DNA of 64,000 nt, from contig NZ_JAZKUD010000011.1 of assembly GCF_036625275.1 (NCBI RefSeq), positions 5,143 to 69,142 on the forward strand, in the 5' to 3' direction. The stretch is from Accumulibacter sp036625275. GTDB taxonomy: Bacteria; Pseudomonadota; Gammaproteobacteria; Burkholderiales; Rhodocyclaceae. A program made the translations under genes and the position numbers. Below the pieces are notes generated by a model. It was not told where the DNA came from and made no database searches. It saw only the letters and a program-made list of their open reading frames with translations. Numbering within the stretch: position 1 is the first letter of the stretch; every line of letters begins with the position of its first letter. This document shows positions 32,474 through 40,848 of this stretch, piece after piece.

Positions 32474-32954
32474 CGGTCATGACTTTTCCAGGCATCCCAC
32501 GATCATGAAAGTCATGACCGTTTCCCTCTCCCCCAACCCCTTCCACGGCCCGCGCTGCATCGCGGGCCGGCTGCGGCGGCGCGGAGCAGTGCTCCGCGAA
32601 ACCCCGCCTTCGTTCCACGGCCCGCGCTGCATCGCGGGCCGGCTACGGCGGCGCGGAGCAGTGCTCCGCGAAACCCCGCCTTCGTTCCACGGCCCGCGCT
32701 GCATCGCGGGCCGGCTACGGCGGCGCGGAGCAGTGCTCCGCGAAACCCCGCCTTCGTTCCACGGCCCGCGCTGCATCGCGGGCCGGCTGCGGCGGCGCGG
32801 AGCAGTGCTCCACGAAACCCCGCCTTCGTTCCACGGCCCGCGCTGCATCGCGGGCCGGCTACGGCGGCGCGGAGCAGTGCTCCGCGAAACCCCGCCTTCG
32901 CCCCCGCGAGGGGGAGGGGAGGTTCGTGAGTCGCGTACGCGACTTGCACAGTAA
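32472..32954. repeat. Dispersed intergenic repeat, expanded copy D
   Basis: Starts AACGGTCATGACTTTTCCAG, closes the hairpin with AAAGTCATGACCGTT, then holds the 72-bp tandem array and ends GTGAGTCGCGTACGCGACTTG. The first bases provide the brnA stop codon. Confidence 0.92.
32541..32900. repeat. Five tandem 72-bp units
   Basis: Units start at 32541, 32613, 32685, 32757 and 32829. Each begins TTCCACGGCCCGCGCTGC and contains two palindromes, GGCCCGCG...CGCGGGCC and CGGAGCAGTGCTCCG. Copies differ by only one or two bases (CTGCGG versus CTACGG; one CCACGA). One unit in reverse orientation sits in repeat A. There are no spacers, so it is not a CRISPR. The period is a multiple of three, which keeps long frames open on both strands. 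Confidence 0.95.
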
Positions 32955-32963
32955 CCCTTCACT

Positions 32964-33350
32964 CTAACCCTTCACTCGAAGCGCCCACGGCTTGGTGCTG
33001 GCCCGGAAGTCTTCCCCGTCATGCCGCCTCGCCCACGCGAGCCGTGCATTCTTCGCCGCAATCGCCGCGACGGCCTTCCAGTAGCCGCATCGTTCCTGAA
33101 GACTGCGCGCCCAGCGGCTGAAGCCGTCCTGTGGGTCGCCCAGCCCTGCCAGTATGGCGCGGGCGCCCATCACCCGGAGATTTCGGAGAGGGGCCTCTCC
33201 GGCCTGGGTGATCCTGCCCAGCCCAGCCTTGCCGCCGCGGCTGTCTTGTCCCGGAACCAGCCCGACCCACGCCGCGACCTGTCGGCCGTTCTTGAAGTCG
33301 TGACCGCTGCCGAGGCAGGCCAGCGAGAAATTTTCATCTATTAGTTGCAA
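32964..33350 (-). pseudogene. IS110-family transposase C-terminal remnant
   Basis: The stretch FKNGRQVAAWVGLVPGQDSR then GLGRITQAGEAPLRNLRVMG matches the C-terminal (transposase_20) part of IS110/IS1111 enzymes, including the SGHDF lead-in at GSGHDFKNGRQ. The N-terminal DEDD nuclease half is missing; upstream of LACLGSGHDF the frame enters the pncB promoter region. About 120 residues survive, inactive. Confidence 0.85.
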
Positions 33351-33373
33351 AATGCAACGAAGTTGTTTACAGT
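33344..33373 (+). promoter_or_regulatory. Promoter and overlapping palindromic operator of the NAD gene cluster
   Basis: TTGCAA (33345-33350), 17-base spacer, TACAGT (33368-33373) form a plausible sigma-70 promoter 47 bases before pncB. The perfect palindrome GTTGCAAAATGCAAC (33344-33358) covers the -35 box, the expected place for a repressor of NAD salvage genes (NrtR-like or other). No regulator gene is in the window. Confidence 0.55.
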
Positions 33374-33419
33374 GTGTTCACGCGCCGGCTGGTCGGCGTT
33401 GCCGAAGAGGAGAGTGAGC

Positions 33420-34640
33420 ATGACCTGGAACAAGATTGATCCCCCCGTCGTCCGCAGCCTGCTGGAGAACGACCTCTACAAGTTCACGATGTGGCAGGCG
33501 CTGCTGCATAGCCACCCTGGGGCGCAGGCCGAGTACGCCTTTTTCTGCCGGAACCGGCCGGTCTATCCGCTGGCCGAGCTGCAGGCCGACGTCGATGCCG
33601 AACTCGACCACTTGTGTACCCTGACCTTCGATGACGATGAACTCGCTTACCTGCGTAGCCTGCGTTTCATCAAGAGCGACTTCGTCGACTTCCTCTCGGT
33701 GTTTCGCTTCCAGCGCCGCTTCATCACGACGCGCGCCGACGGCGAGCATCTGCGGGTCGTCGCCAGCGGTCCCCTGGTGCATGTCATGGCCTTCGAGATC
33801 TTTGTGCTCTACATCGTCAATGAGCTCTACTTCCGACGGCTGTCGACCGATCCCTCGATTCTGGCCGTGGCGCGCGAACGGCTGCAGGCGAAGATCGACT
33901 TCCTGAAGTCGCAGCAGCCGTTGCTGGCGTCGGCGACCGAGCCTTTCATTTTCTTCGACTTCGGCCTGCGCCGGCGCTATTCCGCCGCCTGGCACGAGGA
34001 AGTCGTGCGCACGCTGGCCAACGAGGTGCCGGAGCATTTCCGCGGCACTTCCAACGTCTACCTGGCGAAGAAACTGGGGCTGACGCCGATCGGCACGATG
34101 GCGCACGAGTACCTGCAGGCTTACCAGGCGTTCGGCTTTCGCCTGCGCGATTTCCAGAAAGCGGCGCTCGAGGCCTGGGTGCAGGAGTACCGCGGCGATC
34201 TCGGCATCGCGCTGACCGACGTGGTCGGCATGGACGCCTTTCTCGCCGATTTCGACCTCTACTTTGCCAAGCTCTTCGACGGTCTGCGCCACGATTCGGG
34301 CGATCCCGTCGAATGGGCCGAGAAGGCGCTGCGCCACTATCAGCAACTGCACATCGACCCGCTGAGCAAGCGCCTGGTCTTCTCCGACAGCCTGAACCTG
34401 CCGCGCGCGGTCGATCTCTACCGGCGTTTGCGCGGACGGGTGCAAACCTCCTACGGCATCGGTACCGACCTCTCGAACGATACGCCGCATCAGGCGCTGA
34501 ACGTGGTCATGAAAATCATGGCGTGCAACGGGCAGCCGGTCGCCAAGCTCTCCGATTCCGCGGGCAAGACGCTGTGCGAGGACCGCACCTTTCTCGCCTA
34601 CCTGCGGCAGGTCTTCCATCATCCGGTGGCAACGCCATGA
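33420..34640 (+). CDS. pncB: Nicotinate phosphoribosyltransferase
   Basis: A 406-residue enzyme of the Preiss-Handler pathway: nicotinate plus PRPP plus ATP to nicotinate mononucleotide. LLENDLYKFTMWQALLHSHP is the family N-terminus; FFDFGLRRRYSAAWHEE, GTSNVYLAKKLGLTPIGTMA, DGLRHDSGDPVEWAEKALRH and SYGIGTDLSNDTPHQALNVV mark the PRPP and nicotinate sites and the phosphorylated His region. ATG at 33420 follows AAGAGGAGAG. Its stop overlaps nadE by 4 bases, so product and next-enzyme genes are translationally coupled. Confidence 0.96.
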   Translation: MTWNKIDPPVVRSLLENDLYKFTMWQALLHSHPGAQAEYAFFCRNRPVYPLAELQADVDAELDHLCTLTFDDDELAYLRSLRFIKSDFVDFLSVFRFQRRFITTRADGEHLRVVASGPLVHVMAFEIFVLYIVNELYFRRLSTDPSILAVARERLQAKIDFLKSQQPLLASATEPFIFFDFGLRRRYSAAWHEEVVRTLANEVPEHFRGTSNVYLAKKLGLTPIGTMAHEYLQAYQAFGFRLRDFQKAALEAWVQEYRGDLGIALTDVVGMDAFLADFDLYFAKLFDGLRHDSGDPVEWAEKALRHYQQLHIDPLSKRLVFSDSLNLPRAVDLYRRLRGRVQTSYGIGTDLSNDTPHQALNVVMKIMACNGQPVAKLSDSAGKTLCEDRTFLAYLRQVFHHPVATP

Positions 34641-36343
34641 ACGCCTTTCGCATCACCCTCGCGCAGTTGAACCCGACGATCGGCGACATCGACGGCAACA
34701 TCGCCCTGATGGGTCGCGCAGCCGCGCAGGCGCATGCCGAGCAGGCGCAGATGGTGGTTTTTCCCGAGCTGTCGCTGACCGGCTACTCGCCCGGCGACCT
34801 GCTCGACGAAGCCGACTTCATCGAGCGCGCGGCGGCGGGCCTCGACAGCTTGCTCGCCGCGAGCCAGACGACGCCGGGCCTGTGCTGGGTGGTCGGCGCG
34901 CCAACGCGGCGCAGCGGCCCCGGCAAGCCGCTTGAAAACAGTCTGCTCGTGCTCCGCGACGGGGCGGTCGTGCTCAGATACGCGAAGCAGTTGCTGCCGA
35001 CCTACAACGTTTTTGACGAGCGCCGCCACTTCGAGCCGGGACCGGATGTCGCCAGGGTCTTGCGCGTCGGCGGCACGCAGGTCGGCTTCCTGATCTGCGA
35101 AGACGGCTGGAACGACGCCGGCAGCGACTACGCGGTCAACCCCTTTAGCCGCCTCGCCGACGCCAGTCCCGATCTGCTGGTGACGATCAACGCCAGCCCG
35201 TCGAACATCGGCAAGCGCGAGCAGCGCCATCGTCTCTTTGCGGCGGCCAGCCAGCGCCACCAGATGCCGTTGGTCTATGTCAACCAGATCGGCGGGCATG
35301 ACCAGCTCATCTTCGACGGCGCCTCGTTCGCCGTTTCTCCGGCCGCCGGTGTGGTCTTCGAGGCGCCGCGCTTTGCCGAAGCGGTGAGCACGCTGCAATG
35401 GGACGGCACGAACTTCCTGTCGGCCACCGGCGAAGCACTACCGCCGATCGCCGCCGAAGGTCTGCCGGTGATGGAGTTCTACCGCCGGCAGATCGTTCTC
35501 GGCTTGCGCGACTACGCTCGTCGCTGCGGCTTCAGCCGCGCGGTCGTCGGCTCGTCGGGCGGGATCGACAGCGCGCTGACGCTGGCGCTCGCCGTCGAGG
35601 CGCTCGGCGCGGACCATGTCGTCGCCATCACCATGCCGTCGAGTTTCTCGACGCCAGGCAGCGTCGGCGACTCCGAAGTGCTTTGCCGCCGGCTTGGAAT
35701 CCGCCTGATCGAGCATCCGATTCGCGACCTCGTCAGCCAGTTTGCAACCGGCTTCGCCGCGGCCTGCAGCGACCCCTTGCGCGGTCTGGCGCTCGAGAAT
35801 CTGCAGGCGCGGGTGCGCGGCACCATCCTGATGGAGTATTCCAACAGCTACGGCCACCTGCTGCTGACCACCGGCAACAAGAGCGAAATCTCGGTCGGCT
35901 ACTGCACCCTCTACGGCGACACCAACGGCGGTCTGGGTCTGATCGGCGACCTCTACAAGACCGAAGTCTTTGCCTTGAGCCGGTACCTCAACGAATGCGC
36001 CGGTGGCGAAGTGATCCCGCAGGCGATCCTCGACAAGGAGCCTTCGGCCGAACTCGCGCCCGGTCAGCGGGACACCGACAGCCTGCCGCCGTATCCGGTC
36101 CTCGACACGATCCTCAAGGTGCTGATCGAGGGCGAGCGGCTCGGTGCCGACGAGCGCGCCAGCGTCGAGTCCGCCTACGCGCAACTGCTGGCCGACGCCG
36201 AGGGCAGGGCGCTGGTGACGAGAATTCGGCGTCTGATCGCGCGCAACGAATACAAGCGACGCCAGGCGCCGCCGATTCTGCGCCTGCGCGGGCGCGCCTT
36301 CGGCAGCGGCCGGCAGATGCCGATTGCCGCCCGCCATGACTAA
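34637..36343 (+). CDS. nadE: Glutamine-dependent NAD+ synthetase
   Basis: A 568-residue two-domain enzyme converting nicotinate adenine dinucleotide to NAD+. The N-terminal nitrilase-type glutaminase has the Glu-Lys-Cys triad: FPELSLTGY, a Lys in RYAKQLLPTY, and Cys in FLICEDGWN. The C-terminal synthetase has the PP-loop VGSSGGIDSALTLALAVEAL and LLTTGNKSEISVGYCTLYGD. Length is normal for the glutamine-dependent bacterial form. The TAA stop is continuous with repeat E. Confidence 0.96.
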   Translation: MNAFRITLAQLNPTIGDIDGNIALMGRAAAQAHAEQAQMVVFPELSLTGYSPGDLLDEADFIERAAAGLDSLLAASQTTPGLCWVVGAPTRRSGPGKPLENSLLVLRDGAVVLRYAKQLLPTYNVFDERRHFEPGPDVARVLRVGGTQVGFLICEDGWNDAGSDYAVNPFSRLADASPDLLVTINASPSNIGKREQRHRLFAAASQRHQMPLVYVNQIGGHDQLIFDGASFAVSPAAGVVFEAPRFAEAVSTLQWDGTNFLSATGEALPPIAAEGLPVMEFYRRQIVLGLRDYARRCGFSRAVVGSSGGIDSALTLALAVEALGADHVVAITMPSSFSTPGSVGDSEVLCRRLGIRLIEHPIRDLVSQFATGFAAACSDPLRGLALENLQARVRGTILMEYSNSYGHLLLTTGNKSEISVGYCTLYGDTNGGLGLIGDLYKTEVFALSRYLNECAGGEVIPQAILDKEPSAELAPGQRDTDSLPPYPVLDTILKVLIEGERLGADERASVESAYAQLLADAEGRALVTRIRRLIARNEYKRRQAPPILRLRGRAFGSGRQMPIAARHD

Positions 36344-36544
36344 CGGTCATGACTTTTCCAGGCCACCCCCGATCCTGAAAGTCATGACCGTTTCCCTCCC
36401 TTGCAGGGCGCATTCCGGCTGGCACGCCGGAATCGCTCGATGGGCGCGGAGCAGGCTCCGCGAATTCCCCATCTCGCTCCCCGACTCCTCTCCCGCGAGG
36501 GGAGAGGGGAGATTCGTGAGTCGCTGACGCGACTTGCACATTAA
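36342..36544. repeat. Dispersed intergenic repeat, copy E
   Basis: AACGGTCATGACTTTTCCAG...AAAGTCATGACCGTT, a module with ATTCCGGC/GCCGGAAT and GCGGAGCAGGCTCCGC palindromes, CCTCTCCCGCGAGGGGAGAG, then GTGAGTCGCTGACGCGACTT and ACATTAA. It starts in the nadE stop codon and separates nadE from nadM. Confidence 0.92.
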
Positions 36545-36579
36545 CGACCACTGACCATGACTGACCAGGAGCCCATCCG

Positions 36580-37605
36580 ATGACCACCGACCGATTCGAC
36601 ATCGCCGTACTGATTGGCCGTTTCCAGCCCTTCCACCATGCGCATGCGGCCTTGCTCGCCAGGACCCTGGAAAGCGCCGAACAGGTGATCGTTCTGCTCG
36701 GATCGGCGCACGCGGCGCGCAATGCGAAGAACCCGTTCACCTGGGAGGAGCGCGCCGCCATGATCGGCAGCACGCTCGACGACGCGACGCGCGCGCGTGT
36801 CCGTTTTCTGCCGATTCGCGATTATTACGACGATCGGCGCTGGGGCGAGGCGGTCGTCGCCGCGGTGCAGGAACACAGCGCCCCCGGTGCGCGGATCGCC
36901 CTCGTCGGCTACCTCAAGGACGCCTCCAGCCACTACCTGCAACGTTTTCCGCGCTGGCAGTTCGTCGCCGCGCCGCAATTCGACGAGATCGACGCGACCA
37001 GCATCCGCCAGATCTACTTCGAGAGCGAAGACTGGCCGGCGACGCAGGCGCTGCTCGGCGGGCTGCTGCCGGCGACGATCGTGCACTATCTGAAGGGCTG
37101 GACCCGTCTGCCGCATTACCGCTCACTGCGCGGCGAGCATCTGGCGCTCGAGGAGAACCGGCGGGTCTGGGGAAGTGGTCCTTTCGTGACCGTGGACGCG
37201 GTCGTCACCGCGTCCACGCATGTCCTGCTCGTCGAACGTGGGCATCCGCCGGGAAAAGGCTTGTGGGCGGTACCCGGCGGTTTCCTCGAGGCGCGTGAGC
37301 GCGTCCTGCAGGGCGCGATTCGCGAGCTGCGCGAAGAAACCGGCCTTGGCCTGCTCGATTCCACGCTTGAAGTGGCCTTGCAAGGCGTCGCCGTTTTCGA
37401 TCATCCCGACCGCAGTCTGCGCGGGCGAACGATCACGCATGCGCACTGGTTCGATCTCGGCGACTGCCGCTTGCCCGAGGTCTGCGGCGCCGACGACGCC
37501 GCGCAAGCCAGGTGGGTGCCGATCACAGAACTCCCGGCCCTGGAAAGTCACTTTTTCGAAGACCATTTCAACCTGCTCGACCATTTCCTGTCCCTGCATC
37601 CCTGA
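36580..37605 (+). CDS. Bifunctional NMN adenylyltransferase / NUDIX hydrolase
   Basis: A 341-residue fusion. Residues 1-180 are a NadM-type nucleotidyltransferase: AVLIGRFQPFHHAHAALLAR (phosphate-binding GRFQPxHxxH) and DATSIRQIYFESEDW. Residues 195-335 are a NUDIX hydrolase with a complete box, GGFLEARERVLQGAIRELRE then ETGL (Gx5Ex7REUxEExGU). Characterised fusions make NAD from NMN and cleave ADP-ribose. With pncB and nadE it covers NAD synthesis and ADP-ribose recycling. ATG at 36580 has CAGGAG upstream. Confidence 0.93.
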   Translation: MTTDRFDIAVLIGRFQPFHHAHAALLARTLESAEQVIVLLGSAHAARNAKNPFTWEERAAMIGSTLDDATRARVRFLPIRDYYDDRRWGEAVVAAVQEHSAPGARIALVGYLKDASSHYLQRFPRWQFVAAPQFDEIDATSIRQIYFESEDWPATQALLGGLLPATIVHYLKGWTRLPHYRSLRGEHLALEENRRVWGSGPFVTVDAVVTASTHVLLVERGHPPGKGLWAVPGGFLEARERVLQGAIRELREETGLGLLDSTLEVALQGVAVFDHPDRSLRGRTITHAHWFDLGDCRLPEVCGADDAAQARWVPITELPALESHFFEDHFNLLDHFLSLHP

Positions 37606-37706
37606 GTCCGGCGCGATGGCATTCAACCGCACTCACCTGTCCGCAATGCGGCGCTGCCCGGACCCGACATTCCGCACTCCCCATGCCGAATTGGCCCATA
37701 TCCCAT

Positions 37707-37832
37707 TTAGCGTGAAAGTCGCGCCAGCGACTCACGAATCTCCCCTCCCCCCTCGCGGGGGAGGGGTCGGGGGAGAGGGAAACGGTCATGACTTTCAGGA
37801 TCGGGGGTGCCTGGAGAAGTCATGACCGTTAA
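37707..37832. repeat. Dispersed intergenic repeat, copy F
   Basis: A 126-bp copy starting with a degenerate TAGCGTGAAAGTCGCG, then GCGACTCACGAATCTCCCC, the CCCCCTCGCGGGGG block and GGTCATGACTTTCAGGATC...AAGTCATGACCGTTAA. It lies in the 319-base gap between nadM and the convergent kinase gene. The rest of that gap holds a CCCCGG/CCGGGG hairpin near 37849-37867 but no gene. Confidence 0.88.
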
Positions 37833-37924
37833 CCAAAAATGGGAAATCCCCGGGGCTCTGCCGGGGGAGCGGATCAGTCACACCCGTCGGCGGGTGCCGC
37901 AGCATGGCCGGGGAGGGTTCCCTT

Positions 37925-39211
37925 TCAGAAGGACACCAGACGAACGTTCGCCGACGTCAGACGCTCGCTAAGGACAGCGAGAAAAGACTGGTAGAAATGC
38001 ATTCGACAGGCAGCAGAAGAGTTCTGCAAAGCGCTTTCGGTAATCCTCACCAGTTTGCTATCGGTCAGGGCGATGATATCCGCGCCACGTACCGAGTTCG
38101 CCTTGCCGATCACGGCCATTTCGCCGAAGCACTCTCCAGTGGTCAGCAGATCAAGGATCATGCCGTTCTTGAGGACTTTCAGTTCACCTGCGGCGAGGAA
38201 ATAGAAACAATCGCCGGCGTTGCCGTCCTGAATGATCACTTCACCGGGTGGAACGCGGCTCCATTGAGAAAAATGCACGATTTCCCAGAGCTCGACATCG
38301 GAGAAATCGGCGAAGAAGGCGAACGCACGCAAGGTGTCGAACTTTTCGACATCGACCATCTGCTCGGCTGGCATGTTCGACCTTGGGCCGCGGCAAGTCT
38401 GCGCGAGATCGTGCGCAAACTCTGCCCAATTCGGGTAACGGTTTTCGAGTTTCTTGCTCATCGCACGCGCGACGATGGCGTCGAGCGATGCCGGAATGTC
38501 AGCGCGTAGCGTCGAAGGCCGGCGAGGTTCCGAGTGGATGATCTGGTAGATCAGGTCGTAACTGTTGCGAGCCTGAAAAGGCAGTTGCCCGGTCAGCAAC
38601 TGATACATGACCACGCCGAGAGAGTAGATGTCGGCCTGGTGATCGAGCGGATGATCTTTCACCTGTTGCGGCGACATGTAGGCGGGTGACCCCATGCCGA
38701 GAATCAGGGTACGGTCGGGCGAGCCGATGATTGCCGCGCCAAAATCCGAGATCTTGATCTCGCCTACATTCGGGTCGAAGCCCGCGACGAGAATATTGGC
38801 AGGCTTGATGTCACGATGAATGATGCCGGCCCGGAACGCAAAATCGAGCGCTCGCGTACATTTGAAAATGATCTCGACGACACGTGCGTATGACAGCAGC
38901 CGGTTGGCTGTGCAAGCCGCCTCCAGCGTGCTGCCTGCTACATATTCCATAACGATGTAGCAGAGATGGTCGTCGACCACCGCGTCGTAAGTCTGGACGA
39001 TGTGCGGGTGTGACAGTTTGCCGATCAGTGCGGCTTCATTGAGAAAGATGTGTGTGTATAGCCTGCCCCGTTTGGAGTCTCTCAGAATATCCGGAAAGGC
39101 GATCTTGACCGCGACCTCGCGTTTGCTGAAAGGGTCGTTGCCGAGGTAGACGGTGGAAGTTGCGCCCCGGCCGATTTCCCGGACAAGTTCGTATTTGCCG
39201 ATCTTCTCCAT
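37925..39211 (-). CDS. Serine/threonine protein kinase with C-terminal cyclic-nucleotide-binding domain
   Basis: A 428-residue soluble kinase. Residues 1-265 have all Hanks motifs: GRGATSTVYLG (P-loop), EVAVKIAF, IIHRDIKPANILVA, ISDFGAAI, GSPAYMSPQQVKDHP and DIYSLGVVMYQLLTGQLPF. After a short linker, residues 290-425 form a cNMP-binding/Crp-like effector fold: FADFSDVELWEIVHFSQWSR, IIQDGNAGDCFYFLAAGELK, GECFGEMAVIG. The phosphate-binding Arg of classical cAMP sites is not obvious (GKANSVRGADIIAL), so ligand type is uncertain. No transmembrane segment. It points to signal-gated phosphorylation. Confidence 0.93.
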   Translation of the reverse strand: MEKIGKYELVREIGRGATSTVYLGNDPFSKREVAVKIAFPDILRDSKRGRLYTHIFLNEAALIGKLSHPHIVQTYDAVVDDHLCYIVMEYVAGSTLEAACTANRLLSYARVVEIIFKCTRALDFAFRAGIIHRDIKPANILVAGFDPNVGEIKISDFGAAIIGSPDRTLILGMGSPAYMSPQQVKDHPLDHQADIYSLGVVMYQLLTGQLPFQARNSYDLIYQIIHSEPRRPSTLRADIPASLDAIVARAMSKKLENRYPNWAEFAHDLAQTCRGPRSNMPAEQMVDVEKFDTLRAFAFFADFSDVELWEIVHFSQWSRVPPGEVIIQDGNAGDCFYFLAAGELKVLKNGMILDLLTTGECFGEMAVIGKANSVRGADIIALTDSKLVRITESALQNSSAACRMHFYQSFLAVLSERLTSANVRLVSF

Positions 39212-39231
39212 GCCTGCCGTGTCGGGGGGAC

Positions 39232-39404
39232 TTAATGTGAAAGTCGCGTCAGCGACTCATGACGGGGGGTGAGAGGGGGAATTCGCGGAGCCTGCTCCGC
39301 GCCCATCGAACGATTCCGGCGTGCCAGCCGGAATGTGCCCTGCAAGGGAGGGAAACGGTCATCACTTTCATGATCGGAGGTGCCTGGAAAAGTCATGACC
39401 GTTA
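39232..39404. repeat. Dispersed intergenic repeat, copy G
   Basis: TTAATGTGAAAGTCGCGTCA...GCGACTCATGA, then GCGGAGCCTGCTCCGC, GATTCCGGCGTGCCAGCCGG, and GGTCATCACTTTCATGATC...AAGTCATGACCGTTA. Read on the minus strand its end is TAACGGTC, and that TAA is the argH stop codon. Confidence 0.92.
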
Positions 39405-40787
39405 GCCGCAACGCGCACGCGCGATCGCCGCCAGAACCTGTTCCGGCGCCGTGCCGCCTACATGGCGGCGTGCCGCCAGCGAGCCCTCGATGGTCAGTAC
39501 GGCAAAGACATCGTCACCAATCAGCGGGGATAAGCGCTGCAGTTCTCCGAGCGAAAGCTGCGCGAGGTCGACGCCGAGTTCCTCTGCGCGGCGAACGGCC
39601 AGGCCGACGGCTGCGTGAGCATCGCGGAAAGGCAGTCCCTTGCGGGTCAGGTAGTCAGCCAGGTCGGTGGCGGTGGCAAATCCCTGGCGCAAGGCGTCAC
39701 GCATATTTTCCGGGTGGGTGGTGATCCCGGGAATCATCTCGATGAAGATGCGCAGGGTATCGATGAGCGTGTCAACGGTGTCGAAAAGCGGTTCCTTGTC
39801 TTCCTGGTTGTCCTTGTTGTAGGCCAGAGGCTGGCCCTTCATCAATGTCAGCAAGGCGGTCAGGTGACCATAGATGCGGCCGGTCTTGCCGCGCGCCAAC
39901 TCGGGTACGTCGGGATTCCGCTTCTGGGGCATGATCGAGCTGCCGGTGCAGAATCGATCGGCGAGCCGGATGAAGCCGAAACGGGGATTCATCCACAGGA
40001 TCAGTTCTTCGGACAGACGCGAGAGGTGCATCATCAGTAATGCGCCGGCGGCACAGAATTCAATCGCAAAGTCGCGGTCGGAAACGGCATCGAGCGAGTT
40101 TTCGCAAACCCCGTCGAAACCCAGCAAATCGGCGACGAACGGTCGGTCAATCGGATAGGGGGTGCCAGCCAGGGCAGCCGCACCGAGTGGCAAACGGTTG
40201 GTCCGTCGGCGACAGTCGGCCAGGCGTTCGGCGTCGCGTCGCACCATTTCGAAATAGGCCAGCAGATGATGGCCAAAGGTAATCGGCTGCGCGACCTGCA
40301 AGTGGGTGAAGCCAGGCAGTGCCGTGGCCGCTTCCTTTTCAGCAAGATCGAGCAGCCTGCTCTGGAATTCGCCGAGCAGCCTGGCGATATCATCGATTGC
40401 ATCACGAAGATAGAGACGAATGTCGGTGGCAACCTGATCATTGCGTGAGCGGCCGGTATGCAGACGCTTGCCGGCATCACCGACGAGCGTGGTCAGACGT
40501 TTCTCGATGTTCAGGTGCAGGTCTTCGAGGTCGAGCGACCAAACGAAGCTGCCGGCCTCGATTTCTCGCACGACCTGCGCCATCCCGCGCTCGATGTCGG
40601 CCAGATCGTCGGTACTGATGATGTTTTGTCGGGCCAGCATCGTGGCGTGTGCCAGCGAGGCACGGATGTCTTGACGCCACATTCGCTGGTCGAAATCGAC
40701 CGATGCCGTGTAGCGCTTGACCAGGTCGGACATCGGCTCGGAGAAGCGGCCGGCCCATGTATAGAGTGAAGAATCGGATTGGCTCAT
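39402..40787 (-). CDS. argH: Argininosuccinate lyase
   Basis: A 461-residue enzyme of the fumarase/aspartase superfamily that splits argininosuccinate into arginine and fumarate, the last step of arginine synthesis. The superfamily signature GSSIMPQKRNPDVPELARGK is complete and holds the mobile catalytic Ser. HTGRSRNDQVATDIRLYLRD, GFTHLQVAQPITFGHHLLAY and YNKDNQEDKEPLFD are family blocks. It is divergent from algZ with a 61-base spacer. Confidence 0.97.
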   Translation of the reverse strand: MSQSDSSLYTWAGRFSEPMSDLVKRYTASVDFDQRMWRQDIRASLAHATMLARQNIISTDDLADIERGMAQVVREIEAGSFVWSLDLEDLHLNIEKRLTTLVGDAGKRLHTGRSRNDQVATDIRLYLRDAIDDIARLLGEFQSRLLDLAEKEAATALPGFTHLQVAQPITFGHHLLAYFEMVRRDAERLADCRRRTNRLPLGAAALAGTPYPIDRPFVADLLGFDGVCENSLDAVSDRDFAIEFCAAGALLMMHLSRLSEELILWMNPRFGFIRLADRFCTGSSIMPQKRNPDVPELARGKTGRIYGHLTALLTLMKGQPLAYNKDNQEDKEPLFDTVDTLIDTLRIFIEMIPGITTHPENMRDALRQGFATATDLADYLTRKGLPFRDAHAAVGLAVRRAEELGVDLAQLSLGELQRLSPLIGDDVFAVLTIEGSLAARRHVGGTAPEQVLAAIARARCG

Positions 40788-40848
40788 AAGGTACCGGTTC
40801 CTAGGCTAAAATCACTCGTAGAACCTTGTACAGGCGCCACTTCGAGTA

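Noticed and set aside
32541..32900. CRISPR array
   Set aside because: The 72-bp units are contiguous with no unique spacers, and no cas gene is nearby.
32477..32962. Long ORFs of 145-161 codons on both strands over the tandem array
   Set aside because: They are a by-product of a 72-bp repeat with a period divisible by three; the residues simply repeat.
33378..34622. A 414-codon antisense ORF opposite pncB
   Set aside because: It is the mirror frame of a highly conserved enzyme and has no family features.
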